Assembly (NCBI RefSeq): GCF_000024105.1
Contig: NC_013171.1
Location: 310,001 to 374,000, forward strand
Origin: Anaerococcus prevotii DSM 20548
GTDB lineage: Bacteria; Bacillota; Clostridia; Tissierellales; Peptoniphilaceae
Reading direction: 5' to 3'
DNA: 64,000 nt
Part shown: one piece after another, positions 40,821 to 50,587 of the stretch
Position numbering within the stretch: the first letter of the stretch is position 1
How the letters are laid out: each line of letters begins with the position of its first letter
The notes under the pieces: generated by a model
What the model was told of the DNA's origin: nothing
Database searches by the model: none
The model's input: the letters and a program-made list of their open reading frames with translations, nothing else
Position numbers and translations under genes: made by a program

Positions 40821-42225
40821 AAATATAGAACCAAAAGAAGTATTTGCTAACTTTTATGAGCTAAGCAGAATACCAAGAGAATCAGGAAATGAAAAGGCAG
40901 TATCAGACTTTCTTGTTAATTTTGCCAAAGATAGAAATCTTGAAGTAGTTCAAGATGAAGCTCTTAATGTAATCATCAGAAAAGAAGCTTCTAAAGGCTA
41001 CGAAGATAGACCAACCGTTGCCCTCCAAGGCCATATGGACATGGTTTGTGTCAAAGAAGACGACTCAGACCACGACTTTGCCAATGACCCAATCGAGCTT
41101 CTAGTAGAAGACGGCTGGCTTACAGCAAATGGGACAACTCTTGGGGCAGATGACGGAATCGGAGTTGCCTTTATTATGGGAATCCTTGATGATGACAAGC
41201 TAGAGCACGGACCAATCGAAGCCATCATCACAACAGGCGAAGAAACATCCATGGTTGGAGCTAACGCCCTAGACCTATCCCAACTTAAGGCAGACTATCT
41301 AATAAACATCGACTCTGAAGAAGAGGGAGTCCTTACTATAGGATGTGCGGGAGGACTTGACCTTGAGATAGAATTTAAGAAAGAATATGAAGATATAAGC
41401 GGCGACTTCATAGCAATTGAGCTTTCTGGCTTTGAAGGTGGCCACTCTGGTATGGAAATTGATAAGTTCAGATGTAACGCCATCAAAACCCTAGCCAGAC
41501 TCCTTCACAAGATAGAAGGCGTACAAATCGCAGACATAAAGGGTGGAGTTAAGAGAAACGCCATCCCAACTACAGCCTACGGCCTAGTAGCAGTTAAGGA
41601 TAGGGATAAGGCTATTGGAGAAATTGAAAAAAGAATTAAAGATGTCCTAAACGAATACAAGGACTCAGATCCAAAAGGAAAAATCACAGTAGAAAAGGCA
41701 GAATATGATGGCAAAGTCCTAAGCCAAAAAGTAAGTAAGGACATCCTAGATGCAATCTTTGCCCTACCAGATGGACTCTACAAAAAATATAAGGACAATA
41801 TAGTAACATCATCAAACCTTGGTCTTTTAGAAAACAGAGAAGAGACCATAATGTTCCACTCAATGATCAGATCTGAAGTAGACTCTGCTAAGCTAAATAG
41901 AGCAGAAATCGCCATGGCAATAGTAGAAAGATTCGGCGGATCTTACGAGATAACAAACCAATACTCAGGCTGGCAAAGAGAAGAAACTCCACTAATAGAT
42001 TTAGCCAACGAAACATGGAAAGCAATCCACGGAGATGACCTAATAGTAGGCACAACCCACGGTGGACTAGAATGCGGCCTATTCAAAAAAGAAATCCCAC
42101 AAGTAGAAATGATCTCCTTCGGCCCAGAAATCCAAGGAGCCCACTCACCAGCAGAAAAATGTAATATAGAATCTGTGGCTAATAATTATAAGTTCTTGGT
42201 AGAGCTTTTGAAGAAAATAAAATAA
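40810..42225 (+). CDS. pepD: Xaa-His dipeptidase / beta-alanyl-histidine dipeptidase (M20)
   Basis: The 471-residue cytosolic metallopeptidase of the M20C family cleaves dipeptides such as Xaa-His and carnosine. Zinc ligands and catalytic residues are visible: H75 and D77 in GHMDMVC, D114 in LGADDGIG, and E144-E145 in TTGEETSMVG. A late His lies in 'GPEIQGAHSPAEKC'. The lid/dimerisation domain is inserted at about residues 190-390. The length is close to that of E. coli PepD (485). The ATG lies inside the end of hemZ with GGAGG upstream, and a terminator follows. Confidence 0.93.
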   Translation: MEIKNIEPKEVFANFYELSRIPRESGNEKAVSDFLVNFAKDRNLEVVQDEALNVIIRKEASKGYEDRPTVALQGHMDMVCVKEDDSDHDFANDPIELLVEDGWLTANGTTLGADDGIGVAFIMGILDDDKLEHGPIEAIITTGEETSMVGANALDLSQLKADYLINIDSEEEGVLTIGCAGGLDLEIEFKKEYEDISGDFIAIELSGFEGGHSGMEIDKFRCNAIKTLARLLHKIEGVQIADIKGGVKRNAIPTTAYGLVAVKDRDKAIGEIEKRIKDVLNEYKDSDPKGKITVEKAEYDGKVLSQKVSKDILDAIFALPDGLYKKYKDNIVTSSNLGLLENREETIMFHSMIRSEVDSAKLNRAEIAMAIVERFGGSYEITNQYSGWQREETPLIDLANETWKAIHGDDLIVGTTHGGLECGLFKKEIPQVEMISFGPEIQGAHSPAEKCNIESVANNYKFLVELLKKIK

Positions 42226-42236
42226 AATCCCTATAA

Positions 42237-42261
42237 GCTGGCCCTTAGGGGCTAGTTTTTT
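42237..42261 (+). terminator. pepD terminator
   Basis: Stem CTGGCCC/GGGCTAG with TTAG loop followed by six T. Confidence 0.85.
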
Positions 42262-42264
42262 GCT

Positions 42265-43180
42265 GGAGATATTTATATTTAAATATCTGAGACTAAATAT
42301 TTTAGATTGAAATTTTTAATAAAAATATATCTGAATAATTAAAATATTTTAAAATCAGGGTTGGACCCTTCGAACCCAAGGGGACAGGCTAAGGGGGCGG
42401 CAGAGGCCCCCTCTACCCTTTCCCCTTGACCCTTTTGTCATTCACCCCCTCTGCTCCTTAGCGGAGTGCGGAATTTGTTGATTGGCTAACGCCAATCTTT
42501 TTAGTAGGCAGAACCCTTCGTTTTATATTGCCTTGAAGTTAGGGATTCCTAATCATCATTCGCTAAAAATTTATAACTCGCTGCGCTCAAACAGATAAAT
42601 TTTCTTAACGCTCACTCTGATTATACATGCTACCCGGTAAAGCTTATTTGTAAGATATACTAAAGTATATAATTTATTTTTATCTAAAATAAACAAGGAA
42701 TATTCTTAGTAGCTTCGCTACGGCAGAATAATTTTTTAAAAAATATGTAAAATATAGAAAATATGACATGCTTTGCCAAAGGCGAAGCTTACCTCTCCCT
42801 CACTTAATGGATGAGAAGAAATGTCTAATCAAGTCTCTCGTTAAGAAAATCGATTTGTTTGAGCGTTAGCGAGTTATCGATTTTTAGAGAGACGGGGATT
42901 AGACATTGTTAAACCCAAGGACAGGTAAAACAAGGAGATCCCCCTACCAACAAAGATTTGCGTAGCAAATCGACCTTTTCCGCACTCCGCTTAAGGAGCA
43001 GAGGGGGTGAATGAAAAGAGGGTTCAGGGAGAAAGGTAGAGGGGGCCTCTGCCGCCCCCTTAGCTGTCTCCCTGAGGTTCGAAGGGTTCAACCCTGCTTA
43101 AAGATATATTTTAATACATGAATACATTCAATTCTAAATAATTTTTAGTAAAAGATATTTTAGAAAAAAATATCTCCCCC
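42265..43180. mobile_element. Family E structured element, copy E2
   Basis: This fills most of the gene-free stretch 42226-43325. The left terminal repeat is GGAGATATTTATATTTAAATATC and the right one is GATATTTTAGAAAAAAATATC plus TCCCCC. Inside lie the GGGTTGGACCCTTCGAACCC end hairpin, the AGGGGGC/GCCCCCT hairpin, CTCTGCTCC/GGAGCAGAG, GATTGGC/GCCAATC, and two long stems each closing over a loop with CTCGCT-CGCTCAAAC. The left half matches the right half of E1 in reverse and vice versa. ORFs inside are short and not conserved. Bases 43181-43325 carry TATAAT at 43209-43214 and the ribosome binding site of the next gene. Confidence 0.78.
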
Positions 43181-43325
43181 AACTATTATAGTTTTTAATT
43201 TCTAGTAGTATAATAGGATATAAGGGGATTGAGCAGATTGTTTAATTCCTTATTGTATTATTTACAGGAAAATTAGTTAATATATAATATATAAGTATAT
43301 CTTATTTATAATAGAAAGGGATCTT

Positions 43326-46300
43326 ATGAAATTACACATGGGACTTGATGTAGGTTCTACTACAGTCAAGCTTGTAATTACCGATACAAATTTCAATATA
43401 TTACACTCTGTCTATGTTAGACACAAGTCAGATGTGAAGGAGACTGTAAGGACGGTTCTTCTGGAGGCTTTTGATCGCTTCAAGGATGATGAGGTAACTG
43501 TCAATGTTACAGGCTCTGGTGGTATGTTTTTGGAAGATTATTTGGGTATTGATTTCGTCCAAGAAGTTATAGCAGAAACAAGGGCTATCAGAGAATATAT
43601 TCCAGAAACAGACGTCCTAATCGAGCTGGGAGGAGAGGATTCTAAGATTACATATCTTAAGGGATCTGTAGAGCAAAGGATGAATTCGATCTGTGCTGGA
43701 GGAACTGGAGCTTTTATAGATCAGATGGCCTCCCTTCTAGATACTGATGCGACAGGCCTTAACGAGCTTTCGAAATCCTACAAGAAGGTCTATCCGATTG
43801 CTTCTAGGTGCGGAGTTTTTGCCAAAACGGATATCCAAGCTTTAATGAATGAGGGGGCTAGCAGGGAAGATATAGCTATTTCAGTATTTCAATCAGTAGT
43901 TAACCAAACTATTTCAAACCTGGCTTGCGGTAGACCAATAGAGGGTAATATTACCTTCCTTGGAGGCCCTCTCCACTTTCTTTCATCTTTGAGGGATAGA
44001 TTTGTAGAGACTTTAGGCGAAGAGGAAAACACCTTCACCATCCCAGACAATGCCGAAATCTACGTAGCTCTTGGAGCCGCACTCTTATCAGCAGATTCCA
44101 AGGAATTTATTCCTTATAGGACCTTAATTGAAAGGCTTGATGGTGAGGTTCCAGAAAATCTTGAAATGACAAAAAGACTCGAGCCTTTGTTTGAGTCGGA
44201 AGAAGAATACAAAGAATTTAAGAAAAGACACGCTACAGGTCAGGTTGCTTATAAGGATATTCACGACTACGAGGGTCCAATATATGTAGGAATTGATGCA
44301 GGTTCTACTACTAGCAAGATGGTTTGGCTAAGCGAGGATAAGAAAATCCTCCTAGAAGATTATAGGATGAATCTAGGTAAGCCACTTGAAGTTGTAATTT
44401 CTATGCTCAAGGATGGCTATATCAAGAAAAATCCTAAGGCCTACATAGCTTCAAGCGGAATCTGTGGTTATGGGGAAGATTTCATCAAGAAGGCCCTTCG
44501 TGTAGATAATGGAGAAGTTGAAACCATTGCCCACTACAAGGCTGCCCAATTCTTTAACCCTAAGGTTGACTTTATCCTAGATATTGGTGGCCAAGATATG
44601 AAGGCTATGCATATCAAAGACGGAATCATCGATAGTATCCAGCTTAACGAAGCCTGCTCATCAGGTTGTGGATCCTTCCTTTCAACCTTTGCCGCATCTG
44701 TCGGCATGAGTGTAGAGGATTTCCAACAGAGAGCTATCCTATCCAAGGAGCCTGCAGATCTTGGTTCAAGATGTACTGTCTTTATGAACTCCAAGGTCAA
44801 ACAAGCTCAAAAGGAAGGATCAGAAGTTGAAGATATAGCGGCAGGACTTTGTTATTCTGTAATCAAAAACGCCATCCAAAAGGTAATCAAGGTGAGAGAC
44901 CCTAGAAGCCTTGGCGAAAATCTCGTAGTCCAAGGAGGAACCTTCTACGGAGATGCAATCCTAAGAGCCTTTGAGAAAATTACAGGCAGAGATACCACAA
45001 GACCTGAGATTGCCGGTCTAATGGGTGCTATGGGTATGGCCCTAATCTCAATGGATAAGTCTACAGGTCATTCGAGTCTTGCTGATATAAACGAGCTTGA
45101 GTCCTTCTCCTATGAGCAAAAGAATGCAAGATGTGGGAAATGCTCTAACAATTGCTCCCTAATTATTAATATCTTCCCAGATGGGTCAAGATATATAACT
45201 GGAAACAGGTGCGAAAGGGGAGCAGGAGTTAAGGAAAGCCATAGCTTCGCCGATTACAATATGTACAAGTTTAAGTACGACTTGTTATTTAATAGAAAGA
45301 CCTTGAAGGATAAAAACACCTTCGGAAAAATAGGAATTCCAAGAGTCCTAAACATCTACGAAGACTATCCTTTCTGGCATACTTTCTTCACTAGCCTAGG
45401 CTTTGATATAGTTTTATCTGATAGGTCTTCGAGGGAAATTTACGAGAAGGGCATATCTTCTATTTCCTCAGAGACAGCCTGCTATCCAGCCAAGCTAGTC
45501 CACGGACATATAGAAAATCTCCTTGAAAAGGATGCAGATACAATCTTCTATCCAGCGATTTTCTATGAGTACAAGCAATACAAAAACGCCAAAAATCAGA
45601 TGAACTGTCCGGTAGTAAGCGGCTATCCAGACCTTATTAGAAATAATGTCGATGATTTAAAAAACATTAAATACATGGCCCCTTACCTATCATTTGAGTC
45701 TGAGAAAATTATAGCTGATAGACTTATTGAAGAATTTAAAGATTATAGCTACCAAGGCAAAACTTTGGGCAAGAAAGAGATTAGAAATGCGGTAAGCCTT
45801 GCTTGGCAAGAGATGCAAAACTACCACGACGCAATCAAGAATCGTGGCAAGGAAATCCTAGATTTTGTTAATGAGAAAAATCTAAATGCCCTAGTCCTTG
45901 CAGGAAGGCCATATCATATAGATCCAGAAGTAAACCACGGAATTGCTGAGCTAATAGAATCAATGAAGATTCCAGTGCTTTCAGAAGATGCCATAGCCTA
46001 CAATTCACCGGACCTTTCCTATGATCTTAGAGTTCTTGATCAATGGTCCTACCACGCAAGACTCTACAGGGCTGCTCAGTATGTAGGCCAAACCGACAAT
46101 CTCGAGCTAATCCAACTTAACTCCTTCGGTTGCGGTCTAGATGCAGTAACAAGCGATCAAGTAGCTGATATCCTAAAGGCCAACGGCAAGATTTATACCC
46201 TAATCAAGATAGATGAGGTAAGTAACCTCGGAGCAGTTAAGATAAGAATCAGATCTCTCCTAGAAGCCCTAAACCAGAAGAGAATCGAAGGTAACGAGCT

Positions 46301-47600
46301 TAAAGGAGACTTAGATAAGCTCGATTACGAAAGTCCAGAATTTACCAAGAAGATGGTAAAAGAAGGCTACACCATCCTTGCCCCACAAATGGCAAGAGAG
46401 CACTTCGCTATAATGGAACCAGTCTTCCACGAATATGACCTAAATATAGAATTCCTAGATGATATAAATAGCGATGTAATAGATACGGGACTTAAATACG
46501 TAAATAACGACTCCTGCTATCCATCAATCACAGTAGTAGGCCAGCTCTTAGAAGCTGTAAAATCAGGCCGTTACGATACAGGTAAGATCGCCCTTCTTAT
46601 GACCCAAACAGGAGGAGCCTGCAGGGCAAGTAACTATGTAGGCTACATCAGAAAGGGTCTAAAGGATGCAGGCCTTGATGATATTCCTGTAATTGCCCTG
46701 TCTGCCCAAGGTATAGAAACTAACGCAGGCTTTGACCTAAAGAAAGCCTCATCTATACCACTTCTCAAAAAACTTATGAGGTCAATCCTACTAGGAGACT
46801 TAATCAACAGAGTATCCAATGCCACAAGACCTTACGAAGTAAATAAGGGCGAGACCAATAGCCTAAAGGAAGCTTGGATCATCAAATGTAAGCAAATTGC
46901 TCCAAAGATGACCGGCAAGGACTACAAGAAGATGGTAAGGGAAATAGTAGAGGACTTTGACAATATCGAAAGAAATGACCTAGTATTGCCAAAGGCAGGG
47001 ATCGTAGGAGAAATTCTAGTCAAATTCCTCCCAGAAGCCAACAACCACCTTCAAGATATCCTAGAAAAAGAAGGGGCAGAAGTAATCCTTCCAGACCTAA
47101 CCGACTTTTTAATGTATTGTATGAAAAATACCGAAATCAAGGCAGACCTTTACGGCAAGGATAAGAAAAGCGCTTGGCTAGGCAAAATGGGTATAAGCCT
47201 TGTAGAAAAATACAGAAAAGTCGTAAGAGAGGCCCTAAGAGATAGCAAACACTTCGAGGAGCCTTGCTATATAGACCAAATAGCTGACTACGCCAAGGAC
47301 GTAACAAGCCTCGGCAACCAAGCAGGAGAAGGCTGGCTTCTAGCAGGTGAGATGGTAGAACTAATCAAACAAGGAGCGCCAAATATAGTAGTCATCCAAC
47401 CATTCGGCTGCTTGCCAAACCACATTACAGGTAAGGGCGTTATGAAAAAAATCAGATCAGTCTACGAAGAAGCAAATATAGTAGCCATAGACTACGACCC
47501 AGGCGCAAGCGAAGTCAACCAGGTAAACAGAGTAAAACTAATGATGAGCTCCGCCAGGGAGAAACTAAAAGAAAAAGAAGAAGCAAAGACTAGTATCTAG
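43326..47600 (+). CDS. Two-domain 2-hydroxyacyl-CoA dehydratase activator-like protein
   Basis: The 1424-residue protein joins two BadF/HgdC-type ASKHA ATPase domains. The first starts GLDVGSTTVKLVI (residue 6) with IELGGEDSKI, and the second starts GIDAGSTTSKMVW (near 326) with ILDIGGQDMKAM. Each is followed by a cysteine-containing loop (SICAGGTGAF; EACSSGCGSF) that in HgdC binds the shared [4Fe-4S] cluster. After a CGKCSNNC motif near residue 605 comes the DUF2229 region and a C-terminal HgdA/B-like region. Such proteins inject an electron into 2-hydroxyacyl-CoA dehydratases during amino-acid fermentation or act on unknown partners. No dehydratase genes are adjacent. Confidence 0.88.
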   Translation: MKLHMGLDVGSTTVKLVITDTNFNILHSVYVRHKSDVKETVRTVLLEAFDRFKDDEVTVNVTGSGGMFLEDYLGIDFVQEVIAETRAIREYIPETDVLIELGGEDSKITYLKGSVEQRMNSICAGGTGAFIDQMASLLDTDATGLNELSKSYKKVYPIASRCGVFAKTDIQALMNEGASREDIAISVFQSVVNQTISNLACGRPIEGNITFLGGPLHFLSSLRDRFVETLGEEENTFTIPDNAEIYVALGAALLSADSKEFIPYRTLIERLDGEVPENLEMTKRLEPLFESEEEYKEFKKRHATGQVAYKDIHDYEGPIYVGIDAGSTTSKMVWLSEDKKILLEDYRMNLGKPLEVVISMLKDGYIKKNPKAYIASSGICGYGEDFIKKALRVDNGEVETIAHYKAAQFFNPKVDFILDIGGQDMKAMHIKDGIIDSIQLNEACSSGCGSFLSTFAASVGMSVEDFQQRAILSKEPADLGSRCTVFMNSKVKQAQKEGSEVEDIAAGLCYSVIKNAIQKVIKVRDPRSLGENLVVQGGTFYGDAILRAFEKITGRDTTRPEIAGLMGAMGMALISMDKSTGHSSLADINELESFSYEQKNARCGKCSNNCSLIINIFPDGSRYITGNRCERGAGVKESHSFADYNMYKFKYDLLFNRKTLKDKNTFGKIGIPRVLNIYEDYPFWHTFFTSLGFDIVLSDRSSREIYEKGISSISSETACYPAKLVHGHIENLLEKDADTIFYPAIFYEYKQYKNAKNQMNCPVVSGYPDLIRNNVDDLKNIKYMAPYLSFESEKIIADRLIEEFKDYSYQGKTLGKKEIRNAVSLAWQEMQNYHDAIKNRGKEILDFVNEKNLNALVLAGRPYHIDPEVNHGIAELIESMKIPVLSEDAIAYNSPDLSYDLRVLDQWSYHARLYRAAQYVGQTDNLELIQLNSFGCGLDAVTSDQVADILKANGKIYTLIKIDEVSNLGAVKIRIRSLLEALNQKRIEGNELKGDLDKLDYESPEFTKKMVKEGYTILAPQMAREHFAIMEPVFHEYDLNIEFLDDINSDVIDTGLKYVNNDSCYPSITVVGQLLEAVKSGRYDTGKIALLMTQTGGACRASNYVGYIRKGLKDAGLDDIPVIALSAQGIETNAGFDLKKASSIPLLKKLMRSILLGDLINRVSNATRPYEVNKGETNSLKEAWIIKCKQIAPKMTGKDYKKMVREIVEDFDNIERNDLVLPKAGIVGEILVKFLPEANNHLQDILEKEGAEVILPDLTDFLMYCMKNTEIKADLYGKDKKSAWLGKMGISLVEKYRKVVREALRDSKHFEEPCYIDQIADYAKDVTSLGNQAGEGWLLAGEMVELIKQGAPNIVVIQPFGCLPNHITGKGVMKKIRSVYEEANIVAIDYDPGASEVNQVNRVKLMMSSAREKLKEKEEAKTSI

Positions 47601-47647
47601 GAAAAGTCTAGGTTCGATTTAAAATAAATAATTATTAATAAAGAGAA

Positions 47648-47712
47648 GGACTCTTGCAAACTAATAAATCCCCACAAGGGGAGAGATATTAGAAAGCAAG
47701 AGCCCTTTTTGC
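47648..47712 (+). terminator. Branched terminator behind the activator gene
   Basis: Outer stem GGACTCTTGC/GCAAGAGCCC, middle stem CTAATA/TATTAG, inner stem TCCCC/GGGGA, then TTTTT. Confidence 0.82.
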
Positions 47713-47734
47713 TTTCACCCTTATCCTAGCTATT

Positions 47735-48360
47735 CCAGACCCTTATCCCGACCGGAGTGGAGGGATCTCTTTTTTGATTTAAGATATTTGAACTAGCAGA
47801 GATTTATCGCCTATGCTTTGGGAAAAACTAAAGACAAATTCGCCATCTCGAACGCATGTGAGAGATCTACAGTCTGTGATGACATGTAAATTATTAAGTT
47901 TAAGTTATTTATGAGAATAATCATCTAAAGACCCCCTACATATATGTCCCAAGGTTCTGCAGACCTCTCGTCGCTTCCCCGTGGAAGCTCTGTCGACGGT
48001 AGTTTGCGGGCTCAATAGTAAGCCTGTCCGGCTATGGGAGGACTTCACCTCGCAAAGCCTCGATTAATGAATTTCATCAGTTCGCTACGCTCACTGTGAC
48101 AATTCCATTAGATGTGGAAGATTGGGGAGTCCAACTTTTTTTCTATCCTTATATATCTAGAGATCTCTCGACTTCGCTTCGCTCCGCTCGAGATAAGGGG
48201 TGTTGAAATACCCTACCTTTCTCTATCCCTAATGGTTCTGGCCGCAGCGAACAGAGTGAGCTGATGCCAGGAACTTCACCTCGCAAAGTCTCGATTAAGG
48301 AATTTCATCAGTTCGTCTACTCACTGTGACAATTCCATTAGAGGTGGAAGAGTGGGGGAT
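47735..48360. repeat. Family F structured repeat, copy F1
   Basis: This occupies most of the gap 47601-48474. It contains a stretch (about 47750-48000) that recurs in reverse at 53850-54110. It also has an internal direct duplication of about 100 bp: 48033-48132 and 48261-48358, both with ACTTCACCTCGCAAAG, GTGACAATTCCATTAGA and GTGGAAGA. Self-complementary motifs such as GATCTCTCGACTTCGCT/GCTCGAGAT are frequent. No coding frame is convincing. It lies between the activator gene and a minus-strand terminator. Confidence 0.65.
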
Positions 48361-48427
48361 TTTCTGCTATGTATGAGTGCGCTTATACCATAGCTACAAA
48401 CCTTATATTGATTTTATTTTCAAAGAC

Positions 48428-48469
48428 AAAAAACTCCCCAACCATATTTTTTTACTGGCTAGGGGAGTG
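48428..48469 (-). terminator. Terminator of the minus-strand HPrK/PEPCK-like gene
   Basis: On the minus strand ACTCCCC and GGGGAGT flank a 23-nt loop and are followed by six T. Confidence 0.8.
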
Positions 48470-48474
48470 TATTT

Positions 48475-50214
48475 CTATAGAGATTTTATTATTTCAAAAA
48501 GTTCTCTTGCGGATTTTTTTGGGCCTTCGCTTTCCATATTGTCTATGGCAAGTTGGGTCCTTATTGTTCCGACTTTTATTTTGTTTTCGTAAAGCTTATC
48601 GAAGTATTCTTTAATGAGCTCATCGCACATTTCTTGTTTTTGGTAAGGGCCGAATGGGTTTGCGAAGTAGGATTTGACTAGTCCTTCTTCTGTTGTTGTT
48701 CCCTTGGCCATTCTTGCACCCTCTTTGAAGACTTTGATAGCTTCTTCTTTGTTTTCGAATAGGCTGATTGATTTTTCTCCTTCTTCTAGCGCATCGTAGT
48801 TGTTGGCGTAGAGGAAGAAGTCTACGTGATAGCCTTCCATGATTTGCTTGTGGTCTGCTACTGGCATGATTAGCCTTGCGTTTACCTTGTCCGGATTCAT
48901 AAAGATGGACCTATCTATTTGCTTGAAGGCATAGCCTGAATCTAGGTCGTCGAGCCTTACGAAGGCTCCGATTTCTGTTCCATAGGCTAAAACTTCGTTG
49001 CCATTTAGTCTGAAAGAGCCCATATCGTCAAATATTACCGTCATGTCACGGATATATTCTTTGGCAAGGGACCTAAAGGCTTCGATTGATTCGCTCTTGC
49101 CTGCTCCAGAATCTCCCAAGATTACAATATTTGCACTCTTACCGTTTTGTAAGACTACATTGACACCAGCTCCGTGGATTGGGAGGAAGCCTCTTTTCAT
49201 GGAGATGATGTTGTTTAGGGTTAGACACATTTTCTTAAGATAGCCGAAGTAGTCCTTCTTGTCGCAGAAGTTACAGTAGCCTATGAATAGGTCATTTTCC
49301 TTATCTTCATAGAAGATATCAAGGTCCCTATCGTCCTTTACTCCAAATATATATATTCCATCAGGCTTTGTATTAATGGCTTCTTCTTCATCACATAACT
49401 CGAATAAGTTTGAGGCAGATATGCCGTGGGTGATGTAGTCTTGGTGGAAGTAGACATAGATTAGGTTGTCGGCAATCTTTGCTGGATAGCAGAGGTATTC
49501 TTCTGTGTCTATTTCGATATTTTCAACTGGATTGTCGAAGACTTCCTTGAAGAAACCATCACGCTTGTTGGACTTGGTGTAGGTTATATAAGGAGTTTCG
49601 ATCATTACCTTTGTTATAAATGGTATCTTGTTGAGCCATTTTAGGTAGTCTGGATAGTCGATTTTGGACTTTCTTACTATAACAGAGGAGTTGGCTCCTG
49701 CTGGTACTTGTCTAAAGACCTTTGGGTTAACTCCTGTGATTGATACTTCGACTTTTCTGTAGATTTCTAGGATCATGTCCTTAAATCTGATATTGGAACC
49801 TAGGAAGTTTTCTACTTCGAGCCCTTCCTTGTCGGCGTTTTTCTCGATGATGGAGTATCTTTCGATTTTTCTCCAATAATCGTACATGTCTTCGACAATT
49901 CTTATTAGGGCGTCACGCTCCTTGTTGAGGTCGTGGTACTTGTTGATCTTCTCACTAATCTCATCTAGGGTCATTACTGTAAGTATCTTTGTTATATCCC
50001 TAAGCTCATTTGAAAGCTGATCTATATCACTTGCCCTAAAGAATTTCTCTAGATAAGTATAGATCCTTGTGTGATTGTCTTTGTGGAATTTGACAAAGGA
50101 CCTTAGGACTTCGTAGAAGCCATCACTTCTTAGAAGGTCGTCAGTATTGTTGAAGAAGGCCTTGGAGAAGTTTAGGATGGCTTTGTTGTTTGATATTGAT
50201 ATTTCTTTGTTCAT
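48475..50214 (-). CDS. HPr kinase/PEP carboxykinase-like P-loop protein
   Basis: The 579-residue cytosolic protein has an N-terminal helical part (1-150), an unassigned middle, and a C-terminal HPrK/PEPCK-type nucleotide-binding domain. That domain shows HGAGVNV near residue 345, the kinase loop GDSGAGKSES near 370, the metal-binding IFDDMG near 400, and RTQLAI near 560, which resembles PEPCK sequence. Genuine PEPCK lacks the long N-terminal part, and HPrK is much shorter and carries a different signature loop. It may thus be a kinase of unknown target. It is transcribed toward its own terminator, 52 bp behind azlD. Confidence 0.6.
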   Translation of the reverse strand: MNKEISISNNKAILNFSKAFFNNTDDLLRSDGFYEVLRSFVKFHKDNHTRIYTYLEKFFRASDIDQLSNELRDITKILTVMTLDEISEKINKYHDLNKERDALIRIVEDMYDYWRKIERYSIIEKNADKEGLEVENFLGSNIRFKDMILEIYRKVEVSITGVNPKVFRQVPAGANSSVIVRKSKIDYPDYLKWLNKIPFITKVMIETPYITYTKSNKRDGFFKEVFDNPVENIEIDTEEYLCYPAKIADNLIYVYFHQDYITHGISASNLFELCDEEEAINTKPDGIYIFGVKDDRDLDIFYEDKENDLFIGYCNFCDKKDYFGYLKKMCLTLNNIISMKRGFLPIHGAGVNVVLQNGKSANIVILGDSGAGKSESIEAFRSLAKEYIRDMTVIFDDMGSFRLNGNEVLAYGTEIGAFVRLDDLDSGYAFKQIDRSIFMNPDKVNARLIMPVADHKQIMEGYHVDFFLYANNYDALEEGEKSISLFENKEEAIKVFKEGARMAKGTTTEEGLVKSYFANPFGPYQKQEMCDELIKEYFDKLYENKIKVGTIRTQLAIDNMESEGPKKSARELFEIIKSL

Positions 50215-50266
50215 ATTAGCTCCTAATTATTCTTTTCTATTTATTACTTATTACTTTACCGTAAAA

Positions 50267-50587
50267 CTAGACGAATACTATTTGAATTAATAGCATATAG
50301 ACCATAGTTCCTACAGAAATTGAGAGGAAGAGCTTCTTGAACCTAAAGTGCAAGAAAATCACGACAGCTGATGCAATAATTTCAGCAAGTCCATATGGGT
50401 AATGGATGATGTCGATGTTTCTTAAGGCAAAGACAACTAGCAAAGGCATTAGGGCAAAGGGTAGGTACCTACCGTAGTACTTTACTAGATCAGGTAGCTT
50501 TCTTTTGCTAAAAAATACAAAGGGAACTGACCTTATCATAAAGGTTGTAATGGCAGATGCTCCTATTATCATAATCATTCTATTCAT
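50267..50587 (-). CDS. azlD: Branched-chain amino acid exporter small subunit AzlD
   Basis: The 106-residue protein has about four membrane helices, with the AzlD-type 'ITTFMIRSVPFVFF' and 'LPFALMPLLVVFALRNI' segments. Together with AzlC it forms a two-subunit exporter of branched-chain amino acids of the LIV-E family. The ATG overlaps the azlC stop by 8 bp on the minus strand. Confidence 0.88.
   Translation of the reverse strand: MNRMIMIIGASAITTFMIRSVPFVFFSKRKLPDLVKYYGRYLPFALMPLLVVFALRNIDIIHYPYGLAEIIASAVVIFLHFRFKKLFLSISVGTMVYMLLIQIVFV

Noticed and set aside
42909-43091. Short minus ORF (60 aa) at the right end of E2
   Set aside because: It is made of the GC-rich inverted arm. The corresponding arms of E1, E3 and E4 do not keep the same protein.
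48369-48614. Plus ORFs of 71 and 81 aa over the end of the HPrK/PEPCK-like gene
   Set aside because: They overlap a real minus-strand gene and its terminator, and the translation has no family features.
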